A stretch of 64,000 nt of DNA from Adiantum capillus-veneris. Taxonomy: Eukaryota; Streptophyta; Polypodiopsida; Polypodiales; Pteridaceae. This document shows positions 35,814 through 47,998 of this stretch, piece by piece. The notes beneath the pieces are model-generated. The model was not told where the DNA came from. It was given only the letters and a program-made list of their open reading frames with translations, and ran no database searches. The stretch lies in NCBI GenBank assembly GCA_014529385.2, contig CM043947.1, positions 129,456,891-129,520,890 of the forward strand, written 5' to 3'. How positions within the stretch are numbered: position 1 is the stretch's first letter; each line of letters begins with the position of its first letter. The translations under genes and the position numbers were made by a program.

Positions 35814-36890
35814 TCTTCTCTATGGCAATCGACTATGCGTTACTAACTCACTACATGAGAAAGTAATGTATGAATCTCATGCTCCTCCTTATGCGGGGCA
35901 TAGAGGGATTTAGTCTACCCTATAGGGGATTGAAACATATTTCTATTGGCCTACCATGAAAGCAAACATACAAGAGTATGTTTCTAAATGTGTGGTATAC
36001 CAAAAGACGAAGTTTAATAGAGGGAAGCAACCTGGATTGCTTCAACCCTTGCCAATCCCTAATTCGCCATGGGAGAGCATATCCATAGATTTTATCTTTG
36101 GATTGCCTAATTCTATCCATGGGAATACGGGAATATGGACGATAGTAGACATGTTTAGTAAACAAGCTCATTTTATACCTACCAAAAAGGACTGACAAAG
36201 CCCATCAAATGGCAACCCTTTTCATATCATAAATCTTCAAAGTACCATGGCTTGCCAATGTCCATAGTGTCGGATAGAGATCCTAGAATGACCAGTAATT
36301 TATGGAAGGGTCTCTTTGAGAATTTAGGGACAAGGCTAAATTTCTCTTTGGCCTATCACCCACAAACGGATGGCCAAATTGAAATAGCTAACCTAACAAT
36401 TCTTAATCTACAAAAAGCCTATGTAACGGAAGTAGATCAAAGGTCCCAATGGGAGAAGTACTTACCCTTAGTAGAGTATGCCTACAATAACACTGTACAT
36501 ACTTCCACGAGAAAAGCACCTTTCCAGGTAATTGAGGGAAGATCAAAAAGTCCCCTGCTAGTTAGCTGCAGATGAGTATAGCCGAGACCTACAAGAATCT
36601 TTCCAAAAGATTAAGGATGCTATCTCTATCTCACAGCAAAGGCAAAAGGCTTCTGCTGATAAGCACATAACAGCCCAAGCCTTTAAAGAAAATGATTGGG
36701 TCTTACTGAAATTTCCCAAGGCTCGATTAAGGCACACGACGGGCAAGAATCCTACGGGACACCAAAAGTACTATGCTAAGTTAGCAAAATGGTACTATGG
36801 TCCCTTCCAGATTACAAAGGAGAGCCACCTCAAGAACCAACTATAGAAGACCCACCGGAGATGGAGGATCAAGAAGAGGTGCTGTAGCCC
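35814..36890 (+). pseudogene. Ty3 integrase (broken)
   Basis: Zinc-binding His residues in HEKVMYESHAPPYAGHRG; Cys pair in CVVYQKTK, where the second Cys is lost. The DDE core shows Asp in SIDFIFGLP, Asp in VSDRDPRM and Glu in DGQIEIAN. Then the C-terminal module WVLLKFPK with KWYYGPFQI. Breaks include TAG at 35911-35913 and TAG at 35923-35925 just after HRGI, a TGA after PTKKD and at least two frame changes. Confidence 0.85.
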
Positions 36891-36929
36891 GAGTCCATTC
36901 TCTGACATGAAGACAAGGTATTAAGGTGG

Positions 36930-37055
36930 TAATACTATTCATCGATATCTTATTAAGTTTAAGAATTATCCTTTTGAAGATGCTAGATGGATGCAAGGCA
37001 TACAATTAAAGGATAACCTAAACCTTGTCAATGCTTACAATGCTTCCCTAGAGTA
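36930..37055 (+). pseudogene. Chromodomain remnant of the Ty3 element
   Basis: The frame reads RYLIKFKNYPFEDARWM followed by LNLVNAYN. This fits the chromodomain core (YLVKWKGYxxxxATWE...LxxxYx) expected at the end of integrase in chromoviruses, with the second aromatic changed (Lys-Phe for Lys-Trp). The C-terminal chromodomain directs integration to marked chromatin in this group. Confidence 0.65.
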
Positions 37056-37383
37056 AGCAAATGTACAAATGTTAAAAAACTCTCTTTTTCTTAATTGGGC
37101 ACAATTATGAAGTAGTATGCATGCTTAGATCAAGTGCGGAGTCGACGTCTCCCAAACACCAAGTAGAGCTTGTCACTCTACTATGGAAGATTGATAGGAC
37201 TAATGTGTAGACATGCGTGCGGAAACTTAGGCTCTCAAGTGCCAAATGGACTAGTCATCCATTCTAGAATGATGTCGTAGGGTAACTTAGGGATCCTCTA
37301 CCCGCTAGAAAAAGGACTAATGAATAGGATTTATTTTCTCTACCCCATGGTCGAGGACGATTATGATTTCAAGAGAGAGGTAA

Positions 37384-38984
37384 TGTCATAATAACAAATA
37401 TCTCATTCTCCTAAATGATTTTCTCATGTTAAACTGATCATCAATATGGGTAAGTTCCAGGGGAGAAAAAGCTAGAATATTGATTAAGCTGGCAGACCGA
37501 CCACAGTAGGGATCCAAAGGAGGGAAAATAGGGATCCAAAGGGGGAGGGCATCTACAAAAGAGCAATGTGCAACAATGGGCTTTAAAGACCGTAAGGTTC
37601 ATCCCATAAAGACTTCCCAAATGCTAAGGTTGAAAAATTCAAAGGTTGTGTCCAAAGGTCATCACTAGGGAAATTGGATGCTTTGTGTGTGTACCCAAAA
37701 AGTCTTCATTAATCCTACAAAGGAGGGGGCGAGCCCTGGAAGTTGGGGATGAGAGAGAAACACACACACACAGTCACAAGCTCCTTTACACATAGGGAAT
37801 GAGGGACACATGTCAGCTCCCTAGCCTAGATGCCCACAAGGTGTACTCAAATCCTATTGGATGGCCATGGAGGTGGACCAATGAGAATTAGGCTAGAGTA
37901 AATCTAGTTTAATTAATTTAAAAACACTTAATAAAAGAACCAATATGAACTAAGCTCTCTAGAAAACTATTGGACAGTCTCCCAAGGGATCCAATGAGCA
38001 TTCAACAGCCCAATGGCTTGCCTGATTTCTATCGGCTAGGAGACAAAGGGGTCCAATGAGAGTTTAGTTGCATTAATTAATTACCTAAAGCTCTCACAAA
38101 AGGGGAAAGGGGGACACATGTCAGTAGGCTATCATTTATGCTACTTAACTTTCATTGGCTAAGCTACGAGAGGTCCAATGAGGTGCTAGCAAGAGCAAAT
38201 AGCAAGAGGGGTCTACCAAGAGAGAGAGGGAGCTGAATTTTACAAGGCACTATGGCATACACACTCACACTAATTCATGTGTGAAGCAAGAAGATTCTCT
38301 CTCTCCTTCTCAAGCTTTAATGGAAAGCTTATCACCTACTCCAAGCTTGTGAGAAGGGAGGCCTACACCAAAAGCTCTTGGCTTTGAGATGCAAATCCAA
38401 CCAAGATCCAAGCTTCAATGCATGCTCATCTCGTCTACCACGCTAATTACTAAGCTATGCTATGCTAATATGAGTGATTATGTGAGGAGATGTACATCTT
38501 TCTCGTAAGACTACTCCTTCTTCCTCTCAATCTACTCGCATAGCCCGCTAGCTCTCACCATCTTCGAAGGTGTGTGAGGTCTTGGGTCTGAGACCGTGAG
38601 GGAATTGATGTTGTGTTTAATAAGTGTTTTGCTTAGTGCTTGAAGTTTCCATATTTATTGCACTATCTAGTATTGAACGAACACAAAGAATTGTATTGTA
38701 AAATGTCTCTCTTAATGGGAGAAACCATAATACAAAGCCATTTGGAGGGGGGACTGGAGGGGGGACCAGCTCCATGTAAATCCGGTCCTCAACTGATGTC
38801 AATAGCTTAATTTCTCTCTCTTTTGAAGTATTGTTCATGCTATCTAACTAGGTGTTATACTTTTTGTTTCTCTCTCCACCCAAGCACTCTTGTTATTCTC
38901 ATTAGAAATCTATTCTAATGAAATGCTCACTATGTTCATGCTATCTTCCGCTACACACAATTTACTAGGCCATTAAATGTTACA
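37384..38984 (+). repeat. 3' LTR of the nested Ty3 element
   Basis: 1601 bp. The AC tract is much shorter than in the 5' LTR. A small 'ggaggggggac' duplication near 38748-38765 is unique to this copy. Confidence 0.92.
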
Positions 38985-39544
38985 ATCACATTCACAATTG
39001 AAAGCTCTTCGTGACATTGTACATCTCTTGCAGTAAAATTGTGTTTTTGTTGTGGGTAACCTTCTTTGAAATCTACTCATAACTCAAGATTTACATAGCA
39101 AAACTAAATTTTATGCATAGGAGAGGTGTTAGAGCATCATTGCTAAGCTCTAGGATGCATTCATGGTAAAAAATAGCTAGGTTGAATCTGCCCTATAGAT
39201 AATAATCACGATTTTGACAAGTGTTTGAAAGGGGGATCTGAGACCATACATAGATGTCTTTAGTCATTTCCTAGTCGTCCTTCAATTTTTGTCACATTTG
39301 GACTTTTTTTTCTTAGTGAAACTATGCAGATGTCATAGTTTTTTAGTGTTTGCCACGTGACATGTAGTTCAGTGTAGCTTCAAGTAGATAGGGATTGAGT
39401 GTGTTTTCCAAGAGCATGACAACAGCTTGTAGCCTCCATACACCAGTCGAGTCGACTCCGTCCCACGGTATGACATTTATGTACATGGTTCTTACTATAT
39501 GTACAATAAGATAGTGAGGCTTGGCAACCAACGAACTTACATTT

Positions 39545-39562
39545 TGGTGCCATTGCCGAGGA
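39545..39562 (+). other. Degenerate primer-binding site, tRNA-Asp type
   Basis: TGGTGCCATTGCCGAGGA differs by three transitions from the tRNA-Asp primer site common in plant Ty3 elements (TGGCGCCGTTGCCGGGGA). It follows an 'acttaca' that could be an LTR end. No matching LTR start was found, so this is a buried remnant. Confidence 0.45.
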
Positions 39563-39929
39563 CGAGATGACCTAAACCAGGTAAAAACCTCAGTGCTCAG
39601 TGGTATTGCCGAAACATCCTCTAGGTTCACTTAGAGTGAAAAACCAACTTTTAGAAACTGCAGGTTGGGGTGTGTCTATCTTAGCTGTGTAGGTGTCTTG
39701 GGAGTGGTCATACTCGTCAAAAACCTTTAGGCTTAGATTATATGTTTTCAAGTGATTGATAACTTGTCTGGGAATTGACGCTCATTTCAAACAAGATTAA
39801 AAAAAAAAAAACCAATGTTGGTAGGCACTTTCCAATACCGTTTTCTAAGTTGACTAGGAGTACGGTAAGTAGACATCGAGGAGATTTTATAACCTATCTC
39901 ACCCTCTGAATTGCCATCTATGAAGTGTT

Positions 39930-40600
39930 TTGTGAAATTTTAGAATTTTCATGTACAGGATTCATGAGGTGAGCTCGAAGCAACCTAAAAGAATTACAAA
40001 TGCTAGTCATGCTCATGTCGAACCACGATATCTTCCAACAACCATCATTACATTGGCTAATAAGGGGCCACTTCATGACAAGAACAAAATGGCTGGGTGG
40101 ACAAGGAGCAACCACTTACCCATGTGGTTTAGATATTGTGGCGGACATAGCCTTATTCCACTCTTCAGATTTCCTCCATTTCCCATTGTCTATAATTGCT
40201 TCCTTGCTTTCTTGAATGATCTCTATGAGCCTAGCTGTTTCAAGGGCATTCTCGAATAAATGATACTTCTTGGCCTTCCAAACGTGCTTGAAGTAACAAA
40301 ACCTGACAATTTGTGTATTGATAAGCAATGGTTGGCTCTTGAACACCTTCCCACCCATGAAGAGATCGTTCTTGAAGAACCCAATCTTCCATGTGTTTTG
40401 AACCCACTTGCATATATTTCCTGCCAAGCCACAAATTGTTGGACATTCCTTAAAAAGGTGGGGGAGGTTCTCACTTTGCTGATCTGCATTGCGGACATCT
40501 ATCTGGACCAATTACCTCTAGCTAGGATCTTCAAAATAGAACAAAACTCATTGAAACCTCTTAACAGGTCTTAAAATACCTTGTTACATTTGTGGGAGTT
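39930..40600 (-). pseudogene. LINE ORF2 3' remnant (zf-RVT region)
   Basis: The minus frame 40511-40116 reads ENLPHLFKECPTICGLAG then NICKWVQNTW. This matches the zf-RVT segment of plant L1 LINEs (xxHLFxxCPxxxxxWxxxxxW). The flanks are degenerate. Insertion into the interior of the family-3 region. Confidence 0.5.
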
Positions 40601-42361
40601 GAAAAAGTGGGAAAAATTTGCAGTTGGACACCTAGATATTAAATGGGATTATTATCTTGCGGCTTGAAATTGCAAAAGTTTTACCATTTGACAACACCAC
40701 AGGATAGAACATAACATGTAAAACTGCCAGACATAGAAACTATTGGGAAATTGAGCCAAATTTTTCCAAATATTATAAAACCTCATTCAAAGCTTATTGA
40801 ACACACAGTTAACCAGTGGGATCAACAAACGTGAAAAATGATGCTTTTTTACTTAGTAGATACTAATCGCGATTATTATCTCCTACTACGACATAACTCT
40901 TTTTTAATATTTTTTGGTTCCCAAGGTTAGTAGACACATGATACAAATAATTTGAAAATTTCAAAGTTATTTGGACACTGTTTGCTACTTGAAATTGATT
41001 TTTTTGGAATTGAAGGTTGCAGATTGGTCCTATGGCTACTTTGGCATGATTGAAGCTAAAACATTTTGACCAAGAATCCTTGTTTATACTTTGTTGATTA
41101 ATAGAATAACTTGTATATTTTTTTATTGTAAATGAGTGATTGAGAGCAAGCTTGAGCAATCTACCCCAGAAGCATGCATCCTAGATGCTATAGACTTGGG
41201 GGACAACTATGAGATCTTTAAGGACACGAAAAGTGAGAAAAACACATCTATTGTGAATTGTTATACTTGTCATATATCATTTCCTCCACTTTCGGCGATC
41301 TGTATGTTGAATCAATGTGAAAAAAACTACCTAGAGTTTGAAGCACCTGCTTGTTAACTTCTCGTCTTGTTTTTTGAATAGAGAAAGGGTTTGGAAGTAG
41401 GATGTGCTTGATATGAATATTTTCAACTTAAGTGTGCACAGACTTGAGTATGAGGAGTTAGGATGCTAACCATTTCTTAATAAAATGAAAACTGCAAATG
41501 ATACTACATACATGTAAATTGAAACGTATCCCTTATTGGATATTCTAGCTTCATCCAAAATTGACTGAACATCCCATGCATGGAGTTGGTTCTCCCCGTC
41601 CACTTCCTTGTCGGGGTGAAGGAAATATTTGAGCATGCATATCAAACATAAGATATATGTCCTAGAGTTTAGGGATATAAACCTAACAAGGATAGATGCA
41701 TATATGCACTTTTGGTGGCTTGCACTCTTTTCTTGATTCCTCCCGAGCCAACCTTCAAGTCCTTGATGTCTTGTAGTCTTCTTTCTCTTTGGCAAAGACC
41801 TAGCACTATTTGTTTTTCTCTCTGAGTTATTGAGTAAGCTCATGGTCTCCTTACTGCCTTCAACCTGATGATCACATTACACAACTTTTAAGTGTAAGTA
41901 CACATTTTCCTTGCATGCAATGTCTCTCTCTCTTGTTGCAAAACATTATTTATTGCGGCCAATTGCTTGGTGTAGCCATACAAGCCATTGGGTCCATCTC
42001 CTACATAGTTCACCAAGGAAGCTGTATCCTTGAAAGGTGAAGTGGAGTTTGTGACGAGATGCTTGGGATACATTCTGCGGTTTAGCCAAAGGTCCACATT
42101 TTTCATGCTCTGTGATTTGAAGTTCTCCTTCAAATCTTTTGAAATGGTGTTTTGTTTGTTTTTCTTGCAAAGGGGCTATTACTCTCATGAGAGCTCTATG
42201 TGAATATGATATACATCTCTTTGATTCCTCGTAGAAGCTCTTCGTGGAGAAGCTATAAGAGTGGAGTCAAACATGAATAATTTAAACTATTGTACAAGGA
42301 GATGAGGGCAATGGAGGAAAGAAATTTCAATATTCACGAGTGAGAGTCCGCAGGGGGGAAG

Positions 42362-42363
42362 AA

Positions 42364-42404
<41 letters not shown>
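42362..42404. repeat. G homopolymer, about 41 bases
   Basis: Run from 42364 to 42404 with aagg just before it. Confidence 0.92.
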
Positions 42405-42779
42405 CTGAGAAAGCACAGTGTAGTTTTCAAAAATGTAGAAGACTGAGATATTCGACATTGAATTATTAGCGGCCGCAGATAGTTAAGTGTTATCATGACA
42501 AGATTACTTTTTGAGTTTTTTAATAAACCTACCTTGTAATGAAAAAGATATTCAAATTTTTAGACAACATATATAAAAAAGAGACAATGAATTTCTTATT
42601 ATTTCTCTCTATGCTGCCATGAAATTTCTTACAAGGCCCAAATTTGACTCCAAACGTTTCTTAATGACTTAATACTACAAGGTTCAGACGTGGCCTACCA
42701 AACATTGGAGACAAGGAATACATATTTAGAGATGGAATTGAAAATTAAACAGATGTAGAGGAGAGAGTTAGCAATAATT

Positions 42780-43615
42780 TCATGAAAAAGGAAGAGGCTT
42801 ACTAGGCACAAATTGAGAACCTGAAGAACTCACTCAAAGCTACATTGGCAGACAAAGGAAAGCAATTTGACAAAGAGGATGAAGCACTAGAGCAACCCAG
42901 GGGGGATTTTGAAGCTCTGCAATTTGTGCAATGCCTAACGAAGCCAAGTAGTGAGTTACCCCAAGTACTAGAGATCACACCTATCAAAGTAGGGATCTTG
43001 TTAGTGCCTTGTCTAAGGAGTTTGGCTGAACTAGAGCTCAAGACAATGGCACCTGAAGAGTCTCATCAGATATTTGAAGAGCACATGAAATGGGAAGAGC
43101 GATTTCTCAATTTCCTCAATCTTACCATGATCACTCCTAAAATGATCAATGAAGAATGGCATCAAAAATCTCGCCCCTATTCATTGATCAAGTTTGAGCT
43201 TTCATCTATCAAGGAAAGATTAGCCAAAGAGCAAGAGGCGAATCGTTCTCTAACACATCCCAACTGGTGGGGGATCTAGTTATCAAGGTACCCAAGGTAT
43301 CTAATACTTCATAAAAATGATCCTAAAGATATTAGAAAGGATCCCACTCATTTTCCAGTACCATGAATGTATACTTGAGAAAACCATAAGGTCATCCAGA
43401 AGAAACACTGCCGATCTGGTTGAATTATCCAAGGCTGACACCACCAAAGGATGGGCAACCCACTGAAGCATATATGGTCCAAAACCTCACAAAAGCAATG
43501 CAAATGTTTAAGAGGATCCCAGATTTGGGCTGCATTATGCTCATCAAAATTACCAGAATGTTGCTGACACGCCTAGAGAGTTTCCAAGAAGCGGAGCAAA
43601 GTGACAATGCATCTC
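42780..43615 (+). pseudogene. Coiled-coil coding remnant of family 3
   Basis: Frames here encode a charged, helical protein (QIENLKNSLKATLADKGKQF, then MINEEWHQKSRPYSLIKFEL and SSIKERLAKEQEANRS). After a shift comes MLIKITRMLLTRLESFQEAE, ending right at the LTR at 43616. Segments at 44500-44660, 44900-45000 and 45297-45370 repeat the same order (KMISDDCHQQSLPYPL..FELL then MPIKLARILLTCLETIHRVE). It is therefore a repeated coding sequence, not chance. No protease, RT or integrase is visible. A gag-like coiled-coil protein of a non-autonomous LTR element is my inference. Confidence 0.45.
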
Positions 43616-44008
43616 TGTAACATCCTATATTGTAATTTTTCATTTTTTTGAGCAATTTGGACGTCTCTAGCTGCCTTTGTAATTTATTGATTGTCAAACT
43701 AAAAATGTAAAGGATTCTGTGATTATGAGATAGAGGAAGCATGCTAAATGCTTTCAGATTGTATACGTGAGTCCCTAGACTGTAAAAGAGTTAGAAGATT
43801 ACCCATATTTTTGACCTAAAACCTTTGGCTAGTGTATAAAAGTCAATTTTTGTAAGGGTTTTGTAAGTGTTTTGGATAATAGGCGTACAATATTTTTGCA
43901 AAGCTCTACGTACTCTCCTTCTTTCTCAAGCTCATAGATCCCTTGTGAAGTGTCCATTTGAAGTGTTATCTACTTTATCACGTTCACATGTGAAAGCTCT
44001 TTGCGACA
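43616..44008 (+). repeat. Family-3 LTR, uninterrupted copy (393 bp)
   Basis: TGTAACATCC...GCGACA, homologous to 29592-29958 plus 38985-39016. Contains a TATA-like 'gtataaaagtc' (43833-43843). It could be the 3' LTR of an element whose 5' LTR is the split copy. The flanking 5-mers do not match. Confidence 0.65.
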
Positions 44009-44039
44009 TTTTTATAACAACTCAATGATTAAGTGTTGT

Positions 44040-45756
44040 ACCTAATGGAGCAAATAAAGAAAAATGATGATTATAAGAAAATATAAGACATGAATGTGGA
44101 TAGCAAAATGGAAACTAGTAATTGGTTGCAAGAAGAAGTTATGGTATGGAACAATAGCTTGCAAGACTTGCTTGACAATCAAGAAGAAGAAATTAAAGAA
44201 GTGGAAGAGTGGTTGGAAGTAATGATGGACATTTGCAGTGAAAAAGAAGAGGAACTCATTGAAGTGAATGTGAATTTATAAAGAATTATCTAGCAATCTC
44301 TAAGGCTACAAGTGCAATTGAATGTCTCAAACGCTGAGCTAAGGAGTATCGAAAAAAGATTATAAATTCAAGACCAACTTCTTAGACATGTAAGAGAGAA
44401 CCCATCAGTGATAGACCTCTCTAGAAAATTTGTATCATGTGGAGCAATGGCGTGATAGAAGAAAATTACAGATTGACCTAAAGCTATAGAACACAGATAA
44501 TGGAGAGATCTTGCACTCTCGCACATACTAAAAGATGAAGCCATGCAATTTGAGAGAAATGCATTAAAAACAAAGCTGCAAAATGCAAAGAAAGAGTGAA
44601 AGGGCAAGGGAAAAACAATGGAAGAAGATGTCGAAGCTTTGAAAGATAAAGAAGGTTTGTAGTTCTTAGAGTTTGACGCTTTAGGGGTAGGTGAAGGCTA
44701 AGAGGATCGAGAAGTCCTCTTAACACAAGAAAAGGCTAGCACATCGGAGGCTTTTTCAAACCTTAGTATAGAAGCAGAGAAGAAGCTATATTAAAGGAAA
44801 TTGATGAGATATGAAAAGAAGCCATGGAATGGAAATATAGGGTTTTTCACTCAGTGAATGTGGGCCAACTCATTCCCTGAAAGATCAGTGATGATTGCCA
44901 CCAACAGTCTCTTCCATATCCATTGACGTAGTTTGAGCTCTTGATCATCAAGGAGATGATGATCGAATTAGAGATCCAAGACCAATAGAAAAACAAGGTC
45001 AATGACCCCAAGCAAAGACACATAGCCAAAGCGATGGATTGGCTGGATCAAGAAGCATCCGCGGTTCTACATATTACTGGTGAATTCTTCGCTAGAAGTC
45101 CAAGAATATCCCCTTTATTGCCCAATGCATAGAGTGAAGAGCCAGTAGTCATTCTAGAGGTTCAAAGCACAGAAGCCAACTTGGATCAATCATCCAAGAA
45201 TGCCAAATCCAGAAGACAGATTTTCTACTAAGGACTATATGGTGAAAACCTTAATGGGCACCATAAATCTTACAAGGGCATCTTGACATCTCATATGCCA
45301 TGCCAATAAAGTTAGCTAGAATTCTATTGACATGCCTAGAAACTATCCATAGAGTAGAGAAGATAGATGCCCCATGGATGTCCTTCCTTGAGGGAAGCAA
45401 AGGCTTTTGTTATGATCTCTTGAGGCAACCTTTTGATGAGATCCTTCATGGATTCTATGTTGATGTTCTTGCCTTATTCCTACATGCACACCTTTGTAGA
45501 GGCCTTCTTTATGGGATTTTCCACATTGAGGAGAAAAGTATTTGGCACTATGTTAAAGAACCTCAGAGCCAAATTTGTAGGCTACTCCTCTATTGACCTA
45601 AATAGCATCTCCACGTAGTTCATGTTTAAAAGAAGACAAGAAGTTGCGGATGAAGTACCAAGAAGGCTTGGATTGATTGCAAAAATGAGCTTTGAGACAC
45701 TAACTAGGACCCTAACCATTGTGTCAAGGGATGATAGGGCCTAGGAGAGAGGGAAA
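44040..45756 (+). pseudogene. Second, more decayed copy of the family-3 coding region
   Basis: Contains broken frames parallel to 42780-43615, in the same order, plus an upstream acidic coiled-coil stretch (NSLQDLLDNQEEEIKEVEEW). It runs up to a diverged LTR at 45757. Too many stops to be functional. Confidence 0.4.
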
Positions 45757-46193
45757 TGTTAGCTTCCATGCTAACAAATGTTACCAATTGAAGATTATGT
45801 GGCAATAATTTGTAAATTTTTCATTTTTATATGATGTTAGCTACTTAATTTTTCTTTGTCAACTTGTAACTTTTGGTATTATGGATGTGTACACAAGACA
45901 CTATCATTGAGTTGGGGCTACAAGCTTCCATTTTGTACTTGCCAAAGTTGTTGACACTTATTTTCTAAAGCCTTGAGCTGTTTTGGCCCAAGGACTAAAT
46001 CCCAAACTTTGGCCAAGTATAAAGGTCATTTTTGTAACGTAAGGTTATAAGTTACTAATGTGATATATTTTGGATGAGCGTATAATAGTGACTTGTATGT
46101 ACTTGTGGGATTTTTATCTTCTCATTTCTCCCTCATGTGACATTGCATTTGGACTTCGAGCATTGTTACGGGTTATTAGGTGAAGGCTCTTCA
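45757..46193 (+). repeat. Diverged family-3-like LTR
   Basis: Starts TGTTAGCTTCCATGC. It shares the later block layout of the family-3 LTR: gtataaaggtcatttttgtaac, then a 'ttttggat' plus 'gcgtata' segment, then gtgaaggctctt near the end. Ends are approximate. Confidence 0.45.
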
Positions 46194-46199
46194 GGTTGA

Positions 46200-47200
46200 T
46201 CTATTCTCAACTTGGTTGTGACTCCTTATGAGCCTTGTTTGGTATTGAATCTTGTGACTTAGGCATCTTTTGATGAATTGTCAGTTGCATTAGGCAGAGA
46301 TCAAAATTCCTAAGCTGTAAGATACCTTAAACACAGGTTTTAACTTTCCAAAATTATGGGTAGAGTTGAGTATTTTTTTTGTAACCAACTACAGTTTGGT
46401 GATTTTGATACCATAGGATTGGCTATCTAAGTTTTGTATATTCAAGTATTAGTAGTTTGGTTGTATTTGGTATCATTTGGTTGACGATATGGTAAAGATT
46501 GACTTGCAACCATAGTTTAACCTTTGATGATTTTGGGATCATTTGAGAGTGGGTATTTGGTTGTAGCCTGCATTGAAATTGATTTCCAAGGGTTCGATAA
46601 GTTCTTGTTGCCTCCATGTCTTAGCTGGGTCTAATACATTCTTTTTATAGACTTTAATGTAAGGTTTTCACTATTTCTGCAAAACAAATTAGTGTGGAGT
46701 GTGGAAATATGTTTAACACATAGCTCTTTCCACCCACTTTAAAGAGATGGAAAGAGGGCTTGATTAACTAAATCACTTTGGAAAAACCTTGAAAAGGGTA
46801 GGTGCTTGAATGGTAAAGTGGTTCAAGTATCTGTATTCTTGTGCAATCAGCCTCACACATTCATTGTTACATTCAAGGTTATTACTCAGGGAACTTGAGC
46901 ATTGGTCTAAGTTACTTTGTGACAATTGGGTGCGCTTGTGAAGGATTCCAAAATAGAGAAAGCACGCATGTGACAAACACTAGTTATACTATGTATGCAT
47001 GGTGTAGGTGCTGCATTTGGATTCAATAGCACTTGATTTTGTTAACCAATTTGACAATGTGCTAATAAAAGTTTCTTTTATGAGAAATGAATGCTCAAAA
47101 GCTCTTACTTTGCCAACCTGTTTAGGGCCATATCTTAAAATTTAATTGAATTCAAAGGTCAAGGTGCCTGGTGGTGGGAATGTGCACATCTTTTCTCTAT
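46200..47200. other. Gene-free region
   Basis: Contains recurring 'ttggttg' and 'ggtatcatttgg' phrases but no coding frame or element boundary that I can support. Confidence 0.4.
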
Positions 47201-47222
47201 CTTAAAGATAGCTTAAACTAGC

Positions 47223-47245
47223 CCTCTCTCTCTCTCTCTCTCTCT

Positions 47246-47315
<70 letters not shown>

Positions 47316-47467
47316 AGAGAAAGTTTGAGAGAGAGAGAGAGAGAGAGGGCTAGTTTAAGCTAGTTTAAGCTATCTCTCTTTCTCTTTCTCTCTCTCTCTC
47401 TCTCAAACTTTCTCTCTTTCTCTCTCTCTTTCTCTTTCTTTCTCTCTCTCTCAAAGAGATCTCTCTC

Positions 47468-47519
<52 letters not shown>

Positions 47520-47574
47520 TCTCGCTCTCTCTCTCAAAGAGCTCTCTCTCTCTCAAAGACTCTCAGAGAGAGAG

Positions 47575-47607
<33 letters not shown>

Positions 47608-47625
47608 AAGAGAGAGAGAGAGAGT
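47223..47625. repeat. Alternating CT and GA blocks, self-complementary
   Basis: Four or more blocks of CT and GA alternate, joined by 'caaagag' or 'caaactttc' spacers. The words 'agctagtttaagct' and 'cttaaactagccctctct' bracket part of it. The strands can fold into long CT/GA hairpins. The Arg-Glu frame here is an artefact. Confidence 0.9.
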
Positions 47626-47998
47626 GCTAATTGATAGACAAATCTTTATGATTTTCTTGCCATTACGTTCAACATACTATGGTTGAAACTAGAAGGACTT
47701 GTTTGTTCTCTGAATAAAAATGGGTTTTGTCAGGTGTTTAAATGCATTGAAAAATAGAGGTTTTATTAAGCCTTTGGATGTTAAACCATTCCGAGAGTCA
47801 CTCCTTTGCCAAACACATCCTTTTGCTAGACCTCAAATGCTTAAATAGAATCAACAATATTTTGCTTGTCAAAGATGAATATATATGTAGTATGAATCAC
47901 CAATTTTTTGTGATCAAGATCTTTCATGGTTGTGTAATAAAGGACCAAGAATGACCTAATTATTGCCATCAAAAAGCCCACCAACCTTCAACAAACTA

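Larger units (their letters stand above)
29954..38989 (+). mobile_element. Chromodomain Ty3 (chromovirus-type) LTR retrotransposon, nested, non-autonomous
   Basis: LTRs 29959-31572 and 37384-38984 start TGTCATAATAA and end TTTACA/GTTACA. The target duplication is atcac on both sides (29954-29958; 38985-38989). The primer site TGGTATCAGAGC (initiator Met tRNA) is at 31574-31585, one base after the LTR. The polypurine tract (aagagagagg) precedes the 3' LTR. The interior holds gag, protease, a mostly deleted RT, duplicated RNase H, integrase and a chromodomain-like tail. Stops, frameshifts and the RT deletion mean that this copy cannot encode its own replication. Confidence 0.93.
29592..39016 (+). 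repeat. Family-3 LTR, split by a nested 9-kb insertion
   Basis: Starts TGTAACATCCTATATTG and is clearly homologous to 43616-44008. The first 367 bases (29592-29958) precede the inserted Ty3 element and the last ~30 (38985-39016, ending gtgaca) follow it. The uninterrupted copy at 43616 reads straight through the insertion point (tttatcac|gttcacatg), so it serves as the empty site. Confidence 0.75.

Noticed and set aside
46801-46870. tRNA-like sequence ('gaatggtaaagtggttcaagt')
   Set aside because: A few bases resemble tRNA arms, but no complete cloverleaf or CCA-proximal acceptor stem can be formed.
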